Source: a bacterium SCSIO 12827 | GTDB lineage: Bacteria > Pseudomonadota > Alphaproteobacteria > Rhodospirillales > Casp-alpha2 | DNA: 64,000 nt | Direction of reading: 5' to 3' | Assembly: GCA_024397995.1 (NCBI GenBank) | Contig: CP073746.1 | Location: forward strand, 2,232,001-2,296,000 | Part shown: in pieces, positions 26,703 to 34,973 of the stretch | Position numbering within the stretch: the first letter of the stretch is position 1 | Layout of the letters: each line of letters begins with the position of its first letter | Position numbers and translations under genes: made by a program | The notes under the pieces: generated by a model | Told to the model about the DNA's origin: nothing | Database searches by the model: none | The model's input: the letters and a program-made list of their open reading frames with translations, nothing else

Positions 26703-27554
26703 CTATTGCTCCCCGCCGTCGGCGTCGCTGCCGGCGACCACGCGGGGACCGGTGGCGGAGACGGCGTCGTTGCCGCCATCGGTGCGGGCCCGCAGATAGA
26801 TCGGGCCGAAAATATCGGATTGGCGAATGTTCACTTTGCCTTCCTTGGCGAGTTCCAAACTGGCGGCGAAGGTGGACGCCACCGCCGACTTGCCGAACAG
26901 CCCGCCCCGCAGTTCCTTGGGCAGATAGCTCCACAGGGACTGCCAGTCGGGGGTCCGGCCGAGCAGATGACGCAGGCGCTTGAGCGCATCCTCGACCGTA
27001 TAAACCTCGAACGGTTCGATGTGCAACGTCCGGTCGCCGCCGGCCCCCCGGCGGCGCTGACGGGCATAGGCCTGCAGCAGTTCGTACAGGTTCACGTCGA
27101 GGATCTGTTCGGTCTCCACCGGATGTTTTTCCGGGGCCCCTCGGGCGAAGAAGTCGCGGCGCAGCTGCGACCGTTCGGTCAGCAGCTGACCCGCGTTCTG
27201 CATGGCCTCCAGGCGCTGCATCTGGAACGCCAGGGCGGCGGCCATCTCCTCGCCCGTGGGCTCGTCCTCGCCGCCCAGATCGGGCAGCAGCAAACGCGAT
27301 TTCAGATAGGCCAGCCACGCCGCCATGACCAGATAGTCGGCGGCGATCTCCAGGTTGGTCTGCTGGGCGGCGGCGATGAACTTCAGGTACTGATCGGCCA
27401 GGGCCAGGATCGAAATCTGGGTAATGTCGAGCTTATGGTCGCGGGCCAGGGTCAGCAGAACGTCGAGTGGCCCTTCATAGCCGTCGAGATCGACCACGAA
27501 GATAACCTCGCGGTGCACCGTCGGCGTCTCCGGGGTATCGAAATCGTCGCTCAT
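26703..27554 (-). CDS. scpA: segregation and condensation protein ScpA
   Basis: Kleisin subunit of the bacterial condensin, 283 residues. The ATG at 27554 was preferred over one at 27584 because AAGGAATGGC directly precedes it. The N-terminal kleisin block VDLDGYEGPLDVLLTLARDH and YLVMAAWLAYLKSRLLLPD are clear. The C-terminal winged helix includes LRGGLFGKSAVASTFAASLE. It is followed by scpB with a two-base gap. Confidence 0.95.
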   Translation of the reverse strand: MSDDFDTPETPTVHREVIFVVDLDGYEGPLDVLLTLARDHKLDITQISILALADQYLKFIAAAQQTNLEIAADYLVMAAWLAYLKSRLLLPDLGGEDEPTGEEMAAALAFQMQRLEAMQNAGQLLTERSQLRRDFFARGAPEKHPVETEQILDVNLYELLQAYARQRRRGAGGDRTLHIEPFEVYTVEDALKRLRHLLGRTPDWQSLWSYLPKELRGGLFGKSAVASTFAASLELAKEGKVNIRQSDIFGPIYLRARTDGGNDAVSATGPRVVAGSDADGGEQ

Positions 27555-27617
27555 GCCATTCCTTGCGTTTTCGGCCTTGCGCATCCGGCCCCGCCTTCAG
27601 GCCCGGTCGCCCGGGTT

Positions 27618-28319
27618 TTAGGCGAGTCCGAGGCCCGCGAACAGGAAATTCATCAGGGCCGACGCGGGAACCCCCACCAGCCACCAGAACACGTTCAGGT
27701 CCATGCCGATCTGATCGCCGATCAGGGGCAGCAGGAACACCGCCCCCCGGATAATCAGGAATCCCACCCGTTCCAACCGGGCAAGCGGAATCGCCAGGAA
27801 GTCGGGCAGCAGACCGACGGCCACGCGTCCGCCGTCCAGGGGCGGTATCGGCAGCATATTGAACACGGCCAAAATCAGGTTGATCCATACGGAATTGACC
27901 AGATTGCGCCCCATCCATTCACCCAATTCCGGCGGCAGGGCGGCGACGCTGGTCAGCGCCACGGCGGACAATACCGCCAGGATCAGGTTGGCCCCCGGCC
28001 CGGCGGCGGCGACAAGGACCATGTCGCGGCGCGGCCGGTTGAGGCGGGAAAAATTCACGGGCACCGGTTTGGCATAACCGAACATGAAGCGCCCGCCCGA
28101 GCCCAGCAGCAACAGGGCCGGCAGCAGGATGGTGCCGAAGAGATCAATATGTTTCAGAGGGTTGAAGGTCACACGGCCCAGGTTCTTCGCCGTGGCGTCC
28201 CCCAACATATTGGCGACGAAGCCGTGCGCGGCTTCGTGAAACGTGACGGCCAGCAGCACAGGCAAGATCCAGACGGAAACCGTATAGGCCAGCCCGGCAA
28301 GGTCGAAATCGGTCATCAT
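27618..28319 (-). CDS. site-2 protease family (M50) membrane metalloprotease
   Basis: Integral membrane zinc protease of 233 residues. The zinc motif is HEAAH in VTFHEAAHGFVANMLGD, and the third ligand motif is NMLPIPPLDGGRV near residue 160. Members of this short subfamily (rhomboid-independent, no PDZ domain) cleave membrane proteins; the substrate is unknown. Its ATG overlaps the nagZ stop by four bases (ATGA). The same position next to scpA is common in Alphaproteobacteria. Confidence 0.92.
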   Translation of the reverse strand: MMTDFDLAGLAYTVSVWILPVLLAVTFHEAAHGFVANMLGDATAKNLGRVTFNPLKHIDLFGTILLPALLLLGSGGRFMFGYAKPVPVNFSRLNRPRRDMVLVAAAGPGANLILAVLSAVALTSVAALPPELGEWMGRNLVNSVWINLILAVFNMLPIPPLDGGRVAVGLLPDFLAIPLARLERVGFLIIRGAVFLLPLIGDQIGMDLNVFWWLVGVPASALMNFLFAGLGLA

Positions 28320-29314
28320 GCAGTCGTCTCCGGCGCGGGGCTGCGCAGGGCTTCGGCCCGGGCGGCACGGGCCAAGGCCTTGTCCGACATGATATGGGCA
28401 GCCTCGGCCACGGGCGCCATCTCGGCCATCACGCCGTTGCAGTGCAGGACCACATCGCAGCCCCCCGCCAGGGCCCGCCGCGTGCGGTCGGCAAACGTGC
28501 CGGAAAGGGCGTGCATGGACAGATCATCGGAAATCAACAGGCCGTCGAAGCCGATGTCGCCCCGAATCACGCGGTCCACCACCTTGGCCGAGAACGTCGC
28601 GCAATTGTCCGCGTCGACGGCCGTATAGACGACATGGGCCGTCATCGCCCATGGGGCGGTGTTCAGCGCCCTGAACGGGGCGAAATCCGTGTCGCGCAGG
28701 GTCGCAAGGTCCGTATCGACCACCGGCAGGGCCTTGTGGCTGTCGACCGTGGCGCGGCCGTGGCCGGGGATATGCTTGATGACCGGCGTCACGCCGCCCG
28801 CATGCAGGGCGTCGATGATGACCCGTCCCAACGCCGTGATGGCGGCGGTGTCCGTGCCAAGCGCCCGGTCGCCGATGATCGGGTCGGCCCCCGGCTGCGG
28901 CAGGTCAAGCACCGGCCAGCAATCGACGGTGATGCCCAGGTCCGCCAAGTCGCGGGCGATGGCGCGGGCGTTCACTGCAAGGTCGGCAGATGCTTGGTCA
29001 GGGGTCTCCAGATAGGCCGCCGCGAACTTAGATGCGGGCGGTCGATCCGGCCAATGGGGCGGCCTGAGGCGTTGCACCCGCCCGCCTTCCTGGTCGATCA
29101 GCACGGGCGCCGCACCGTCGCCGACGGTCGCCCGCAGATCACGCACCAAGGCGCGGACCTGATCCGGGGTTTCGATGTTGCGCGCGAACAGAATGAAGCC
29201 GAGGGGATTGGCGTCCTCGAAAAAACGCATTTCCGCGTCCGACAAGGATGGGCCTTCGCAGCCGAAGATCACGGCCCGGGGCGGGCCCTTGCGCCCGCTC
29301 ATATGTCCGGTCAT
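28316..29314 (-). CDS. nagZ: beta-N-acetylhexosaminidase NagZ
   Basis: Glycoside hydrolase family 3 enzyme of 332 residues that removes GlcNAc from muropeptides in cell-wall recycling. The signature KHIPGHGRATVDSHKALPVV contains the His/Asp of the catalytic loop, and LLISDDLSMHALSG carries the nucleophile Asp. I took the ATG at 29314 because it overlaps the stop of the SPOR gene by four bases; an upstream in-frame ATG exists at 29338. Confidence 0.95.
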   Translation of the reverse strand: MTGHMSGRKGPPRAVIFGCEGPSLSDAEMRFFEDANPLGFILFARNIETPDQVRALVRDLRATVGDGAAPVLIDQEGGRVQRLRPPHWPDRPPASKFAAAYLETPDQASADLAVNARAIARDLADLGITVDCWPVLDLPQPGADPIIGDRALGTDTAAITALGRVIIDALHAGGVTPVIKHIPGHGRATVDSHKALPVVDTDLATLRDTDFAPFRALNTAPWAMTAHVVYTAVDADNCATFSAKVVDRVIRGDIGFDGLLISDDLSMHALSGTFADRTRRALAGGCDVVLHCNGVMAEMAPVAEAAHIMSDKALARAARAEALRSPAPETTA

Positions 29315-30324
29315 TTGCCGGGGGCGATCACCAGGCACCCCTCCCCCCGCTTGGCAAGCTGGGCGCAGACGGCGCGGGCCTCGTCCTTATTCCGGGCCGG
29401 GCCCAGACGGATGCGATAGAACACGCCCTTTGCGCCCAGGTCGGCGCGGACGATGTTGACCGTCATTTTACCAAGTACGTCCGAATGCTTCTGTTTCATC
29501 CGTTCGCCCTCGGTCTTGGCCGCCGTGGCCGCGCGGGAGGCGGCAAGCTGCACCTGCCAACCGCTGACCGCCGCCGTTTCCGTCGCCGCAGGAGTACTCG
29601 GCGGCGGAGGCGCAACCTTGGCGACCGGAGCCGGTTGGGCCGCAGCGGCAGGCGCCGCCGCGGATTTCGGCACCAGGGCGATCGGGCTGCCCGGGGTGGA
29701 TGCCGCGGGTGCCACAGGAACGGGCGGCGGCGGGGCCGGTTGCGGCGTCGGCGCCTTGGCCACCGTCGCGGGCGGCGGTGGTGCGACGTCGCGAACCGGC
29801 ATGGGCTTCGGCGCCACCGGTTTGGGCGCCGGGGCCGGGGCCGCCGGCAACAGGGCCTCCGCATTCGATTGTTCCGCAGGTGGCGCCAACTGTGCGCCCG
29901 CCGTGGCGGCGGGTACCGGCGGAACCTGGGACGGTGCCGTCGCTGCCTGCGCCTGCGGCAATTCCCTGGGCTGTTCCGGCGGCGGCAGCAGGTTTTCCAC
30001 CCGCCCCGTCGGCGCCTCGCCCTGCATGCGTTTGTTGATGTCGTAGTCGCGGAACGGAATGTCCTGGCCGCCAGGATTGTCCGGCCGCACCTTGATGGCC
30101 CCCTCGGCGGCGTGAACCACGGGAACCTGGCCGCTTTCCTCGCCGCTCAATCCGGCCAGACGGTCACCGAACAGAAACCCGCCCAAACCCGCCGCCGTGA
30201 CCAGGATCAGGACAAGCAGCAACCAGGCCGTGGTCGGGATGCCGCGACGGCGCCGGGGTTCCGGTTCGAACTCCAACGCGTCGGAAGCGGAGACGCGGAT
30301 GTCGCTGGTGGGCCGGCGGGCCAT
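29311..30324 (-). CDS. SPOR domain-containing membrane protein
   Basis: Protein of 337 residues with one N-terminal membrane anchor (about 31-52, AWLLLVLILVTAAGLGGFLF), a long Pro/Ala-rich periplasmic linker (about 100-250), and a C-terminal SPOR domain (about 255-335; WQVQLAASRAATAAKTEGER and FYRIRLGPARNKDEARAVC). SPOR domains bind denuded glycan at the division septum. It precedes nagZ with a four-base overlap, consistent with a cell-wall unit. Confidence 0.9.
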   Translation of the reverse strand: MARRPTSDIRVSASDALEFEPEPRRRRGIPTTAWLLLVLILVTAAGLGGFLFGDRLAGLSGEESGQVPVVHAAEGAIKVRPDNPGGQDIPFRDYDINKRMQGEAPTGRVENLLPPPEQPRELPQAQAATAPSQVPPVPAATAGAQLAPPAEQSNAEALLPAAPAPAPKPVAPKPMPVRDVAPPPPATVAKAPTPQPAPPPPVPVAPAASTPGSPIALVPKSAAAPAAAAQPAPVAKVAPPPPSTPAATETAAVSGWQVQLAASRAATAAKTEGERMKQKHSDVLGKMTVNIVRADLGAKGVFYRIRLGPARNKDEARAVCAQLAKRGEGCLVIAPGK

Positions 30325-30368
30325 GATGTCGATCCCTCGAAACTCAGTCTTTTCTCGGCACGGCCCGT

Positions 30369-31607
30369 CTACGACGTCCGCGCGTGCAGGTCAAACAGGC
30401 GGCGATGTTCCTCGCCGGCGTAGCGGTCGGTCATGCCGGCGATGAAATCGCACAGGTGCTGCGCCGTCGCCTGGGTTTCCGGTCCCTCGGCCTTGGCCCG
30501 CCATTCCGTCGGCAGGCATTCGGGCTCTCGGATCAGCAGGCAGAACAGGTCCTTGACGACGCGGCGCGCCTTGCTGGTCATGCGGTTCAGCTTGTAGTGC
30601 CGGTACATGTTGTCGAACAAGAACTTCTTCAGCGCCGCGTCCCATTCGCGCATATCGTCGGAAAAACCGGCCACGGGACGGCGCAAATGCCGCACGGCGT
30701 CGGGGCTGTCGGGCTTGCCGTCGTCTAGGCGGCGGCGGGTTTCCTCGATCACATCCGTCACCATATCGCCGATCATGCGGCGCACGGCTTCGTGAATCAG
30801 GTGCGATTCGTCCAAATCGGGCATGTCGTGGCGTACATCATGGAAGATGCGCCCGACCAGGGGCACGTCCGCCAGGTCGTCGATGGTGAACAGCCCGGCC
30901 CGCAGACCGTCGTCGATGTCGTGGTTGTTGTAGGCGATGTCGTCGGCGATGGCGGCGACCTGGGCCTCGGCCCCGGCATAGGTATCCAGTTCCAGATCCT
31001 GCAATTCCTGATAGTCGGCGATGGCGCGCGGCAGCGGCAGATTGCCTGAATTGACCAGCGGGCCGTTGTGCTTGACCACGCCTTCCAGGGTTTCCCAGGT
31101 CAGGTTCAGGCCGTCCCAACCGGGATAGCGTTCCTCCAGCTTGGTCACCACATGCAGGGACTGGGCGTTGTGATCGAAGCCGCCGTAGGGCGCCATGACC
31201 TCTTTCAAGGCGTCTTCTCCGGCATGACCGAAGGGGGGATGGCCCAGGTCATGGGCCAGGGCCAGGGCTTCACCCAGATCCTCGTTCAAATGCAGATAGC
31301 GGCAGATGGAACGCGCGATCTGCGACACCTCAAGCGAATGGGTCAGCCGGGTGCGGAAGAAATCGCCTTCATGGTTGACGAAGACCTGGGTCTTGTAGGC
31401 CAGCCGCCTGAACGCAACCGAGTGGATGATGCGGTCCCGGTCGCGCTGAAAGGCGCCGCGGGTGGCGCTGTCGCCCTCCGGATGCAGGCGCCCGCGCGAG
31501 GTCTCCGACCGGCAGGCATAGGCCGCCAGGGGAAAGGCGGAATCGAGGGATCGCCGGTGGGTGTCGATGGTTTCCTCCTGCCGTGGCCGGGGTGAAAGTC
31601 GTTGCAT
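30369..31607 (-). CDS. dgt: deoxyguanosinetriphosphate triphosphohydrolase-like protein
   Basis: HD-domain dNTP triphosphohydrolase of 412 residues. The metal-binding residues are visible in TRLTHSLEVSQIARSI and LAHDLGHPPFGHAGE (HD motif), and in the later AIADDIAYNNHDIDDGL. It cleaves dNTPs to deoxynucleoside and triphosphate. In related genomes argS follows it; here the next gene, 44 bases on, is the SPOR gene. Divergent from the GlcG-like gene across 42 bases. Confidence 0.95.
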   Translation of the reverse strand: MQRLSPRPRQEETIDTHRRSLDSAFPLAAYACRSETSRGRLHPEGDSATRGAFQRDRDRIIHSVAFRRLAYKTQVFVNHEGDFFRTRLTHSLEVSQIARSICRYLHLNEDLGEALALAHDLGHPPFGHAGEDALKEVMAPYGGFDHNAQSLHVVTKLEERYPGWDGLNLTWETLEGVVKHNGPLVNSGNLPLPRAIADYQELQDLELDTYAGAEAQVAAIADDIAYNNHDIDDGLRAGLFTIDDLADVPLVGRIFHDVRHDMPDLDESHLIHEAVRRMIGDMVTDVIEETRRRLDDGKPDSPDAVRHLRRPVAGFSDDMREWDAALKKFLFDNMYRHYKLNRMTSKARRVVKDLFCLLIREPECLPTEWRAKAEGPETQATAQHLCDFIAGMTDRYAGEEHRRLFDLHARTS

Positions 31608-31649
31608 GGCTGAGCGGCCCGATTATAACCGGGAGAGGAGGACGCCGAC

Positions 31650-32105
31650 ATGCTTGAAATCAAAAGATTGTCCCTGGACGATGCGCGCCTGCTGATCCGG
31701 GGTGCCACAAAGCGCGCCCAGGCCGTCAAGGTGCCCATGGTGATCGCCGTGGTCGACGAATCGGGCCACCTGATCGCCTTCGAGCGCATGGACGGCGGCA
31801 AGATCCTCAGCACCTCCCTCGCCTTCGACAAGGCCACGACGGCCGCCGTGTCGCGCAAGGGCACGCATGAGTACAACGCCGCCGCCCTGCCCGGTCAGCT
31901 GACCTTCGGTATTCAAACGGCACTGGGCGGGCGGTTTTCCATCGTCGGCGGCGGGCGGCCCGTGATGGTGGGCAGCGACGTGGTGGGCGGCATCGGCGTA
32001 TCCGGCGGCGCGCCGGAACAGGACATGGACGTGGCCCAGGCTGGGATCGACCATTTCCTGAAAACCCGGGCCGCCAGGAAGCCCACGGCCCGCAAGAAAA
32101 AATGA
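31650..32105 (+). CDS. GlcG/HbpS family haem-binding-type protein
   Basis: Protein of 151 residues of the GlcG/HbpS (DUF336) family: VPMVIAVVDESGHLIAFERM and GGRPVMVGSDVVGGIGVSGG are diagnostic. Members bind haem or degrade it in some species, and accompany glycolate oxidation or diol metabolism in others; the role here is open. The C-terminus is Lys/Arg rich. AGAGGAGG precedes the ATG by about 9 bases. It interrupts the usual dgt-erpA neighbourhood. Confidence 0.88.
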   Translation: MLEIKRLSLDDARLLIRGATKRAQAVKVPMVIAVVDESGHLIAFERMDGGKILSTSLAFDKATTAAVSRKGTHEYNAAALPGQLTFGIQTALGGRFSIVGGGRPVMVGSDVVGGIGVSGGAPEQDMDVAQAGIDHFLKTRAARKPTARKKK

Positions 32106-32129
32106 CGGTGGCGCCGATGCGCGCCGGCA

Positions 32130-32158
32130 TTGAATTTTCACACCGGGACGCCTAGATT
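32130..32158 (+). promoter_or_regulatory. predicted sigma-70 promoter for erpA
   Basis: TTGAAT (32130-32135), 17-base spacer, TAGATT (32153-32158), 43 bases before the erpA start. Four of six matches in each hexamer. Confidence 0.4.
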
Positions 32159-32200
32159 CAGGACAACCTGTACCCCACGTAGAATTTAAGGATTTTCGCC

Positions 32201-32557
32201 ATGCCGGACGGCACACAATTGGCACCCGAGGAACGCATACTGATCTCCGACAGCGCGGCCAAGCGCATCGGCGAATTGAAAGACATGGACGGTAACCCCA
32301 ACCTGATGCTGCGCGTCGCGGTGTCGGCGGGCGGGTGTTCGGGCTTTTCTTATGGCTTCGACCTGGACGACAAGGTCAACGACGACGACCTGATCTTCGA
32401 GAAGAACGGCGTCAAGGTGGTGGTCGACGAAACCTCGCTCGACCTGCTCAAGGGCTCGGAACTGGATTTCAAGCAAGACCTCATCGGCTCCTACTTCCAG
32501 ATGGCCAACCCCAACGCCAACGTGACCTGCGGCTGCGGCTCCTCATTCGGGGTTTAA
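32201..32557 (+). CDS. erpA: iron-sulfur cluster insertion protein ErpA
   Basis: A-type Fe-S carrier of 118 residues. The three cluster Cys are present: SAGGCSGFSYGF and the C-terminal CGCGSSFGV. It delivers Fe-S clusters to apoproteins such as isoprenoid enzymes and complex I subunits. It has its own promoter and a strong terminator. Confidence 0.95.
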   Translation: MPDGTQLAPEERILISDSAAKRIGELKDMDGNPNLMLRVAVSAGGCSGFSYGFDLDDKVNDDDLIFEKNGVKVVVDETSLDLLKGSELDFKQDLIGSYFQMANPNANVTCGCGSSFGV

Positions 32558-32586
32558 CCGCCTTCGGCGTTTCGTGTTACGAGAGA

Positions 32587-32611
32587 GGCCCGCGCATCCG
32601 CGGGCCTTTTT
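32587..32611 (+). terminator. rho-independent terminator of erpA
   Basis: Perfect 8-bp stem GGCCCGCG (32587-32594) / CGCGGGCC (32599-32606), loop CATC, followed by TTTTT. Confidence 0.9.
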
Positions 32612-32630
32612 CATTGGGAGTGCCTGAGCC

Positions 32631-33431
32631 TTGAAGATCGCCACCTGGAACGTCAACTCGATCAAAGCCCGCCTGCCCCGGGTGCAGGAATGGCTGGCCG
32701 AGTTCCAGCCCGACGTTGCTCTGCTGCAGGAATTGAAATGCCAGGAAGAGGGCTTCCCGAAGCTTGAGATCGAAGACCTGGGCTACAACGTCGCGGTTTC
32801 CGGCCAAAAGACCTACAACGGCGTCGCGATCCTGTCGAAGCATCCGATGGAGGTCGAACTGACCGCCCTTCCCGGCGACGACAGCGACGAACAGGCGCGC
32901 TTCATCGAGGCCGTGATCGAAGGCGGCGAGCGGCCGGTGCGCGTCGCCTCCATCTACCTGCCCAACGGCAACCCGACGCGCGACGAAAACGGCGGCGACC
33001 ACGAGAAGTTCACCTACAAACTCGGCTGGATGGACCGGCTGGTCGCCCATGCCAAGGACCTATTGAAGACCGAAGACGCCTTCGTTCTGGGCGGTGACTA
33101 CAACATCTGCCCGACGGACGCGGACGTCTACGATCCGGTGAAATTCGCCGACGATGCACTGTGCCGCCCGGAAAGCCGGGCCCGGTTCCGCACGCTCCTG
33201 AACCTGGGATTGACCGAGGCCTTCACCGCCATCAACCCGGGTGTGCATCAGTACAGCTATTGGGATTACACCGCCGGCGCCTGGCAGAAGGACAACGGGC
33301 TGCGCATCGACCACCATTTGCTGTCGCCCCAGGCGGCGGACCGGCTGGTTGCCTGCGACATCGACAAGACGCCCCGCGGCAAGGAAAAGCCCTCGGACCA
33401 CACGCCCGTGTGGATCGAGTTGGCCGATTGA
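32631..33431 (+). CDS. xth: exodeoxyribonuclease III
   Basis: AP endonuclease/3'-5' exonuclease of base-excision repair, 266 residues. The start codon is TTG (32631): the sequence from it, MKIATWNVNSIKARLPRVQE, matches the family N-terminus exactly and no ATG lies nearby. Catalytic residues are in LLQELKCQEE, LGGDYNICPTDADVYD, GLRIDHHLLSP and SDHTPVWIEL. Confidence 0.95.
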   Translation: MKIATWNVNSIKARLPRVQEWLAEFQPDVALLQELKCQEEGFPKLEIEDLGYNVAVSGQKTYNGVAILSKHPMEVELTALPGDDSDEQARFIEAVIEGGERPVRVASIYLPNGNPTRDENGGDHEKFTYKLGWMDRLVAHAKDLLKTEDAFVLGGDYNICPTDADVYDPVKFADDALCRPESRARFRTLLNLGLTEAFTAINPGVHQYSYWDYTAGAWQKDNGLRIDHHLLSPQAADRLVACDIDKTPRGKEKPSDHTPVWIELAD

Positions 33432-33454
33432 CCACGCGATAGGGAACACCGCGC

Positions 33455-34219
33455 ATGCCGACATTCGAAAACTGTCCCGTGACGATCCAGTACGAAGAAG
33501 CCGGTTCCGGCTTCCCCTTGTTGGTTCTTCCCGGTGGGGGCCTGAATGCGACGATCGCCGGGCTTGCCAATCATCCTTTTGATCCGCTTCAGGAATTCAG
33601 CGACACCTATCGCGTGATCGCGCTCGACCTGCGGAACGCGAATACTGGCGGGACAGTGGGTCCGCTGGAAATCGAACGCACCTGGGACGGTTTCGTCGAT
33701 GATCAACTGGCGTTGCTGGACCATCTCGGCATCGACCGCTTCATGGTCATGGGGTTCTGCATCGCCGGACCGATGATCTGGAACCTTCTGAAACATGTCG
33801 GCGATCGGGTTGTTGCGGCAACCCTGGTGCACCCCAGCGGCTATACGTCGAGCCACCCCGACATCTACGTCAAAAACGCCCTCAAGGGCTGGGCGCCGAC
33901 GTTCATGAAGCAGCAGCCCGACATCCCCTTGGAAAAGATCACGGAGTTCCTCGACACCATGTACACGAAGCGCGCCGATTTCGTGTTCACCGTCGACCGC
34001 AATTTCGTGCGCAACTGCCAAACGCCTGTCCTGGTGCTGCCGGACGACATCCCGGCCCATCCCTACGCGACGGCGATGGAAACGGCTTTATTGGCGCCCA
34101 ACGCGCAAGTGAGCCTCTACCCCTGGAAAGAAAACGACCGAAAGATCGCCCTGGCGCTGAACCACATCCGCGATTTTCTGGCGGTGAATACCCCTTCGGA
34201 CACCGCCGCCGCGACGTGA
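33455..34219 (+). CDS. alpha/beta hydrolase with Cys in the nucleophile elbow
   Basis: Alpha/beta hydrolase fold protein of 254 residues, no signal peptide. The oxyanion region is LLVLPGGGLNATIAG. The nucleophile elbow reads GFCIAG, so the residue at the nucleophile position (102) is Cys rather than the usual Ser, as in dienelactone hydrolase. Later conserved blocks are VLVLPDDIPAHPY and LNHIRDFLA, which may provide the acid and base. Reaction unknown. It lies 23 bases after xth on the same strand. Confidence 0.85.
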   Translation: MPTFENCPVTIQYEEAGSGFPLLVLPGGGLNATIAGLANHPFDPLQEFSDTYRVIALDLRNANTGGTVGPLEIERTWDGFVDDQLALLDHLGIDRFMVMGFCIAGPMIWNLLKHVGDRVVAATLVHPSGYTSSHPDIYVKNALKGWAPTFMKQQPDIPLEKITEFLDTMYTKRADFVFTVDRNFVRNCQTPVLVLPDDIPAHPYATAMETALLAPNAQVSLYPWKENDRKIALALNHIRDFLAVNTPSDTAAAT

Positions 34220-34226
34220 CGCAACG

Positions 34227-34826
34227 CTATTTCCCGGCGTTGCGGCATTCCTCATACCGAAAACACCCCGCCACGTGGTCGTTCACCAGCCCTGACGCCT
34301 GCATGTAGGCGTAGACGATGGTGGAGCCGACGAAGGTGAAGCCGCGTTTCTTCAGGTCCTTGGAGAGCGCGTCCGAAATCTCCGTTTTGCCCGGCACGTC
34401 GCTCATGGCCTTGCGCTGTCCGTCGATTGGCGTGCCGCCGACGAAGGCCCAGACGTAGGCGTCGAAGGAGCCGAACTCTTCCTGCACCTTAAGGAAGGCG
34501 ATGGCGTTCTTGCGCACGCCATAAACCTTCAGCCGGTTTCGAATGATGCCAGGGTCGGTGAGAAGCTTTTCCAGCTTGGCGTCGGTTAGTTTAGCGCATT
34601 TAACGGGATCGAAATCATCAAATAATTTCCTATAGTTATCGCGCTTTTTTAAGATTGTTTCCCAGCTCAATCCCGCCTGTGCGCCCTCCAGGTTCAGCAT
34701 CTCGAAATGGTGCCGGTCGTCATGCACGGGAACACCCCATTCGGCGTCGTGATAAGCCTCGTAAAAGTCTTTGCCCTGGCCGACCCAGCGGCAGCGTTGG
34801 CGCCCGTCTTCACCGGTTACCGTCAT
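34227..34826 (-). CDS. tag: DNA-3-methyladenine glycosylase I
   Basis: Base-excision repair glycosylase of 199 residues that removes 3-methyladenine. Zinc and base-binding features are present: RCRWVG, the EAYHDAEWGVPVHDD block, and the C-terminal VNDHVAGCFRYEEC. GAGGAGG lies 6 bases before the ATG. A GTTC-N7-GTTC motif 28 bases upstream suggests LexA control. Confidence 0.95.
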   Translation of the reverse strand: MTVTGEDGRQRCRWVGQGKDFYEAYHDAEWGVPVHDDRHHFEMLNLEGAQAGLSWETILKKRDNYRKLFDDFDPVKCAKLTDAKLEKLLTDPGIIRNRLKVYGVRKNAIAFLKVQEEFGSFDAYVWAFVGGTPIDGQRKAMSDVPGKTEISDALSKDLKKRGFTFVGSTIVYAYMQASGLVNDHVAGCFRYEECRNAGK

Positions 34827-34853
34827 GGATACCTCCTCCGTTACGCCTCATGT

Positions 34854-34868
34854 GTTCGCATTATGTTC
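34854..34868. promoter_or_regulatory. putative SOS (LexA) box GTTC-N7-GTTC
   Basis: GTTC (34854-34857), seven bases, GTTC (34865-34868), the alphaproteobacterial LexA consensus. It lies between divergent tag and the gene at 34974; position fits repression of tag. Confidence 0.6.
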
Positions 34869-34973
34869 CGTATTCGTCAAGCCTTATGAAGGGGCCTTTG
34901 CGGCGTTCCGGTTCTATGGCAGGCTCTGCCCCACGCGGGGATATCCCCTGCCCTTTTGGGAGAACATTCAGTC

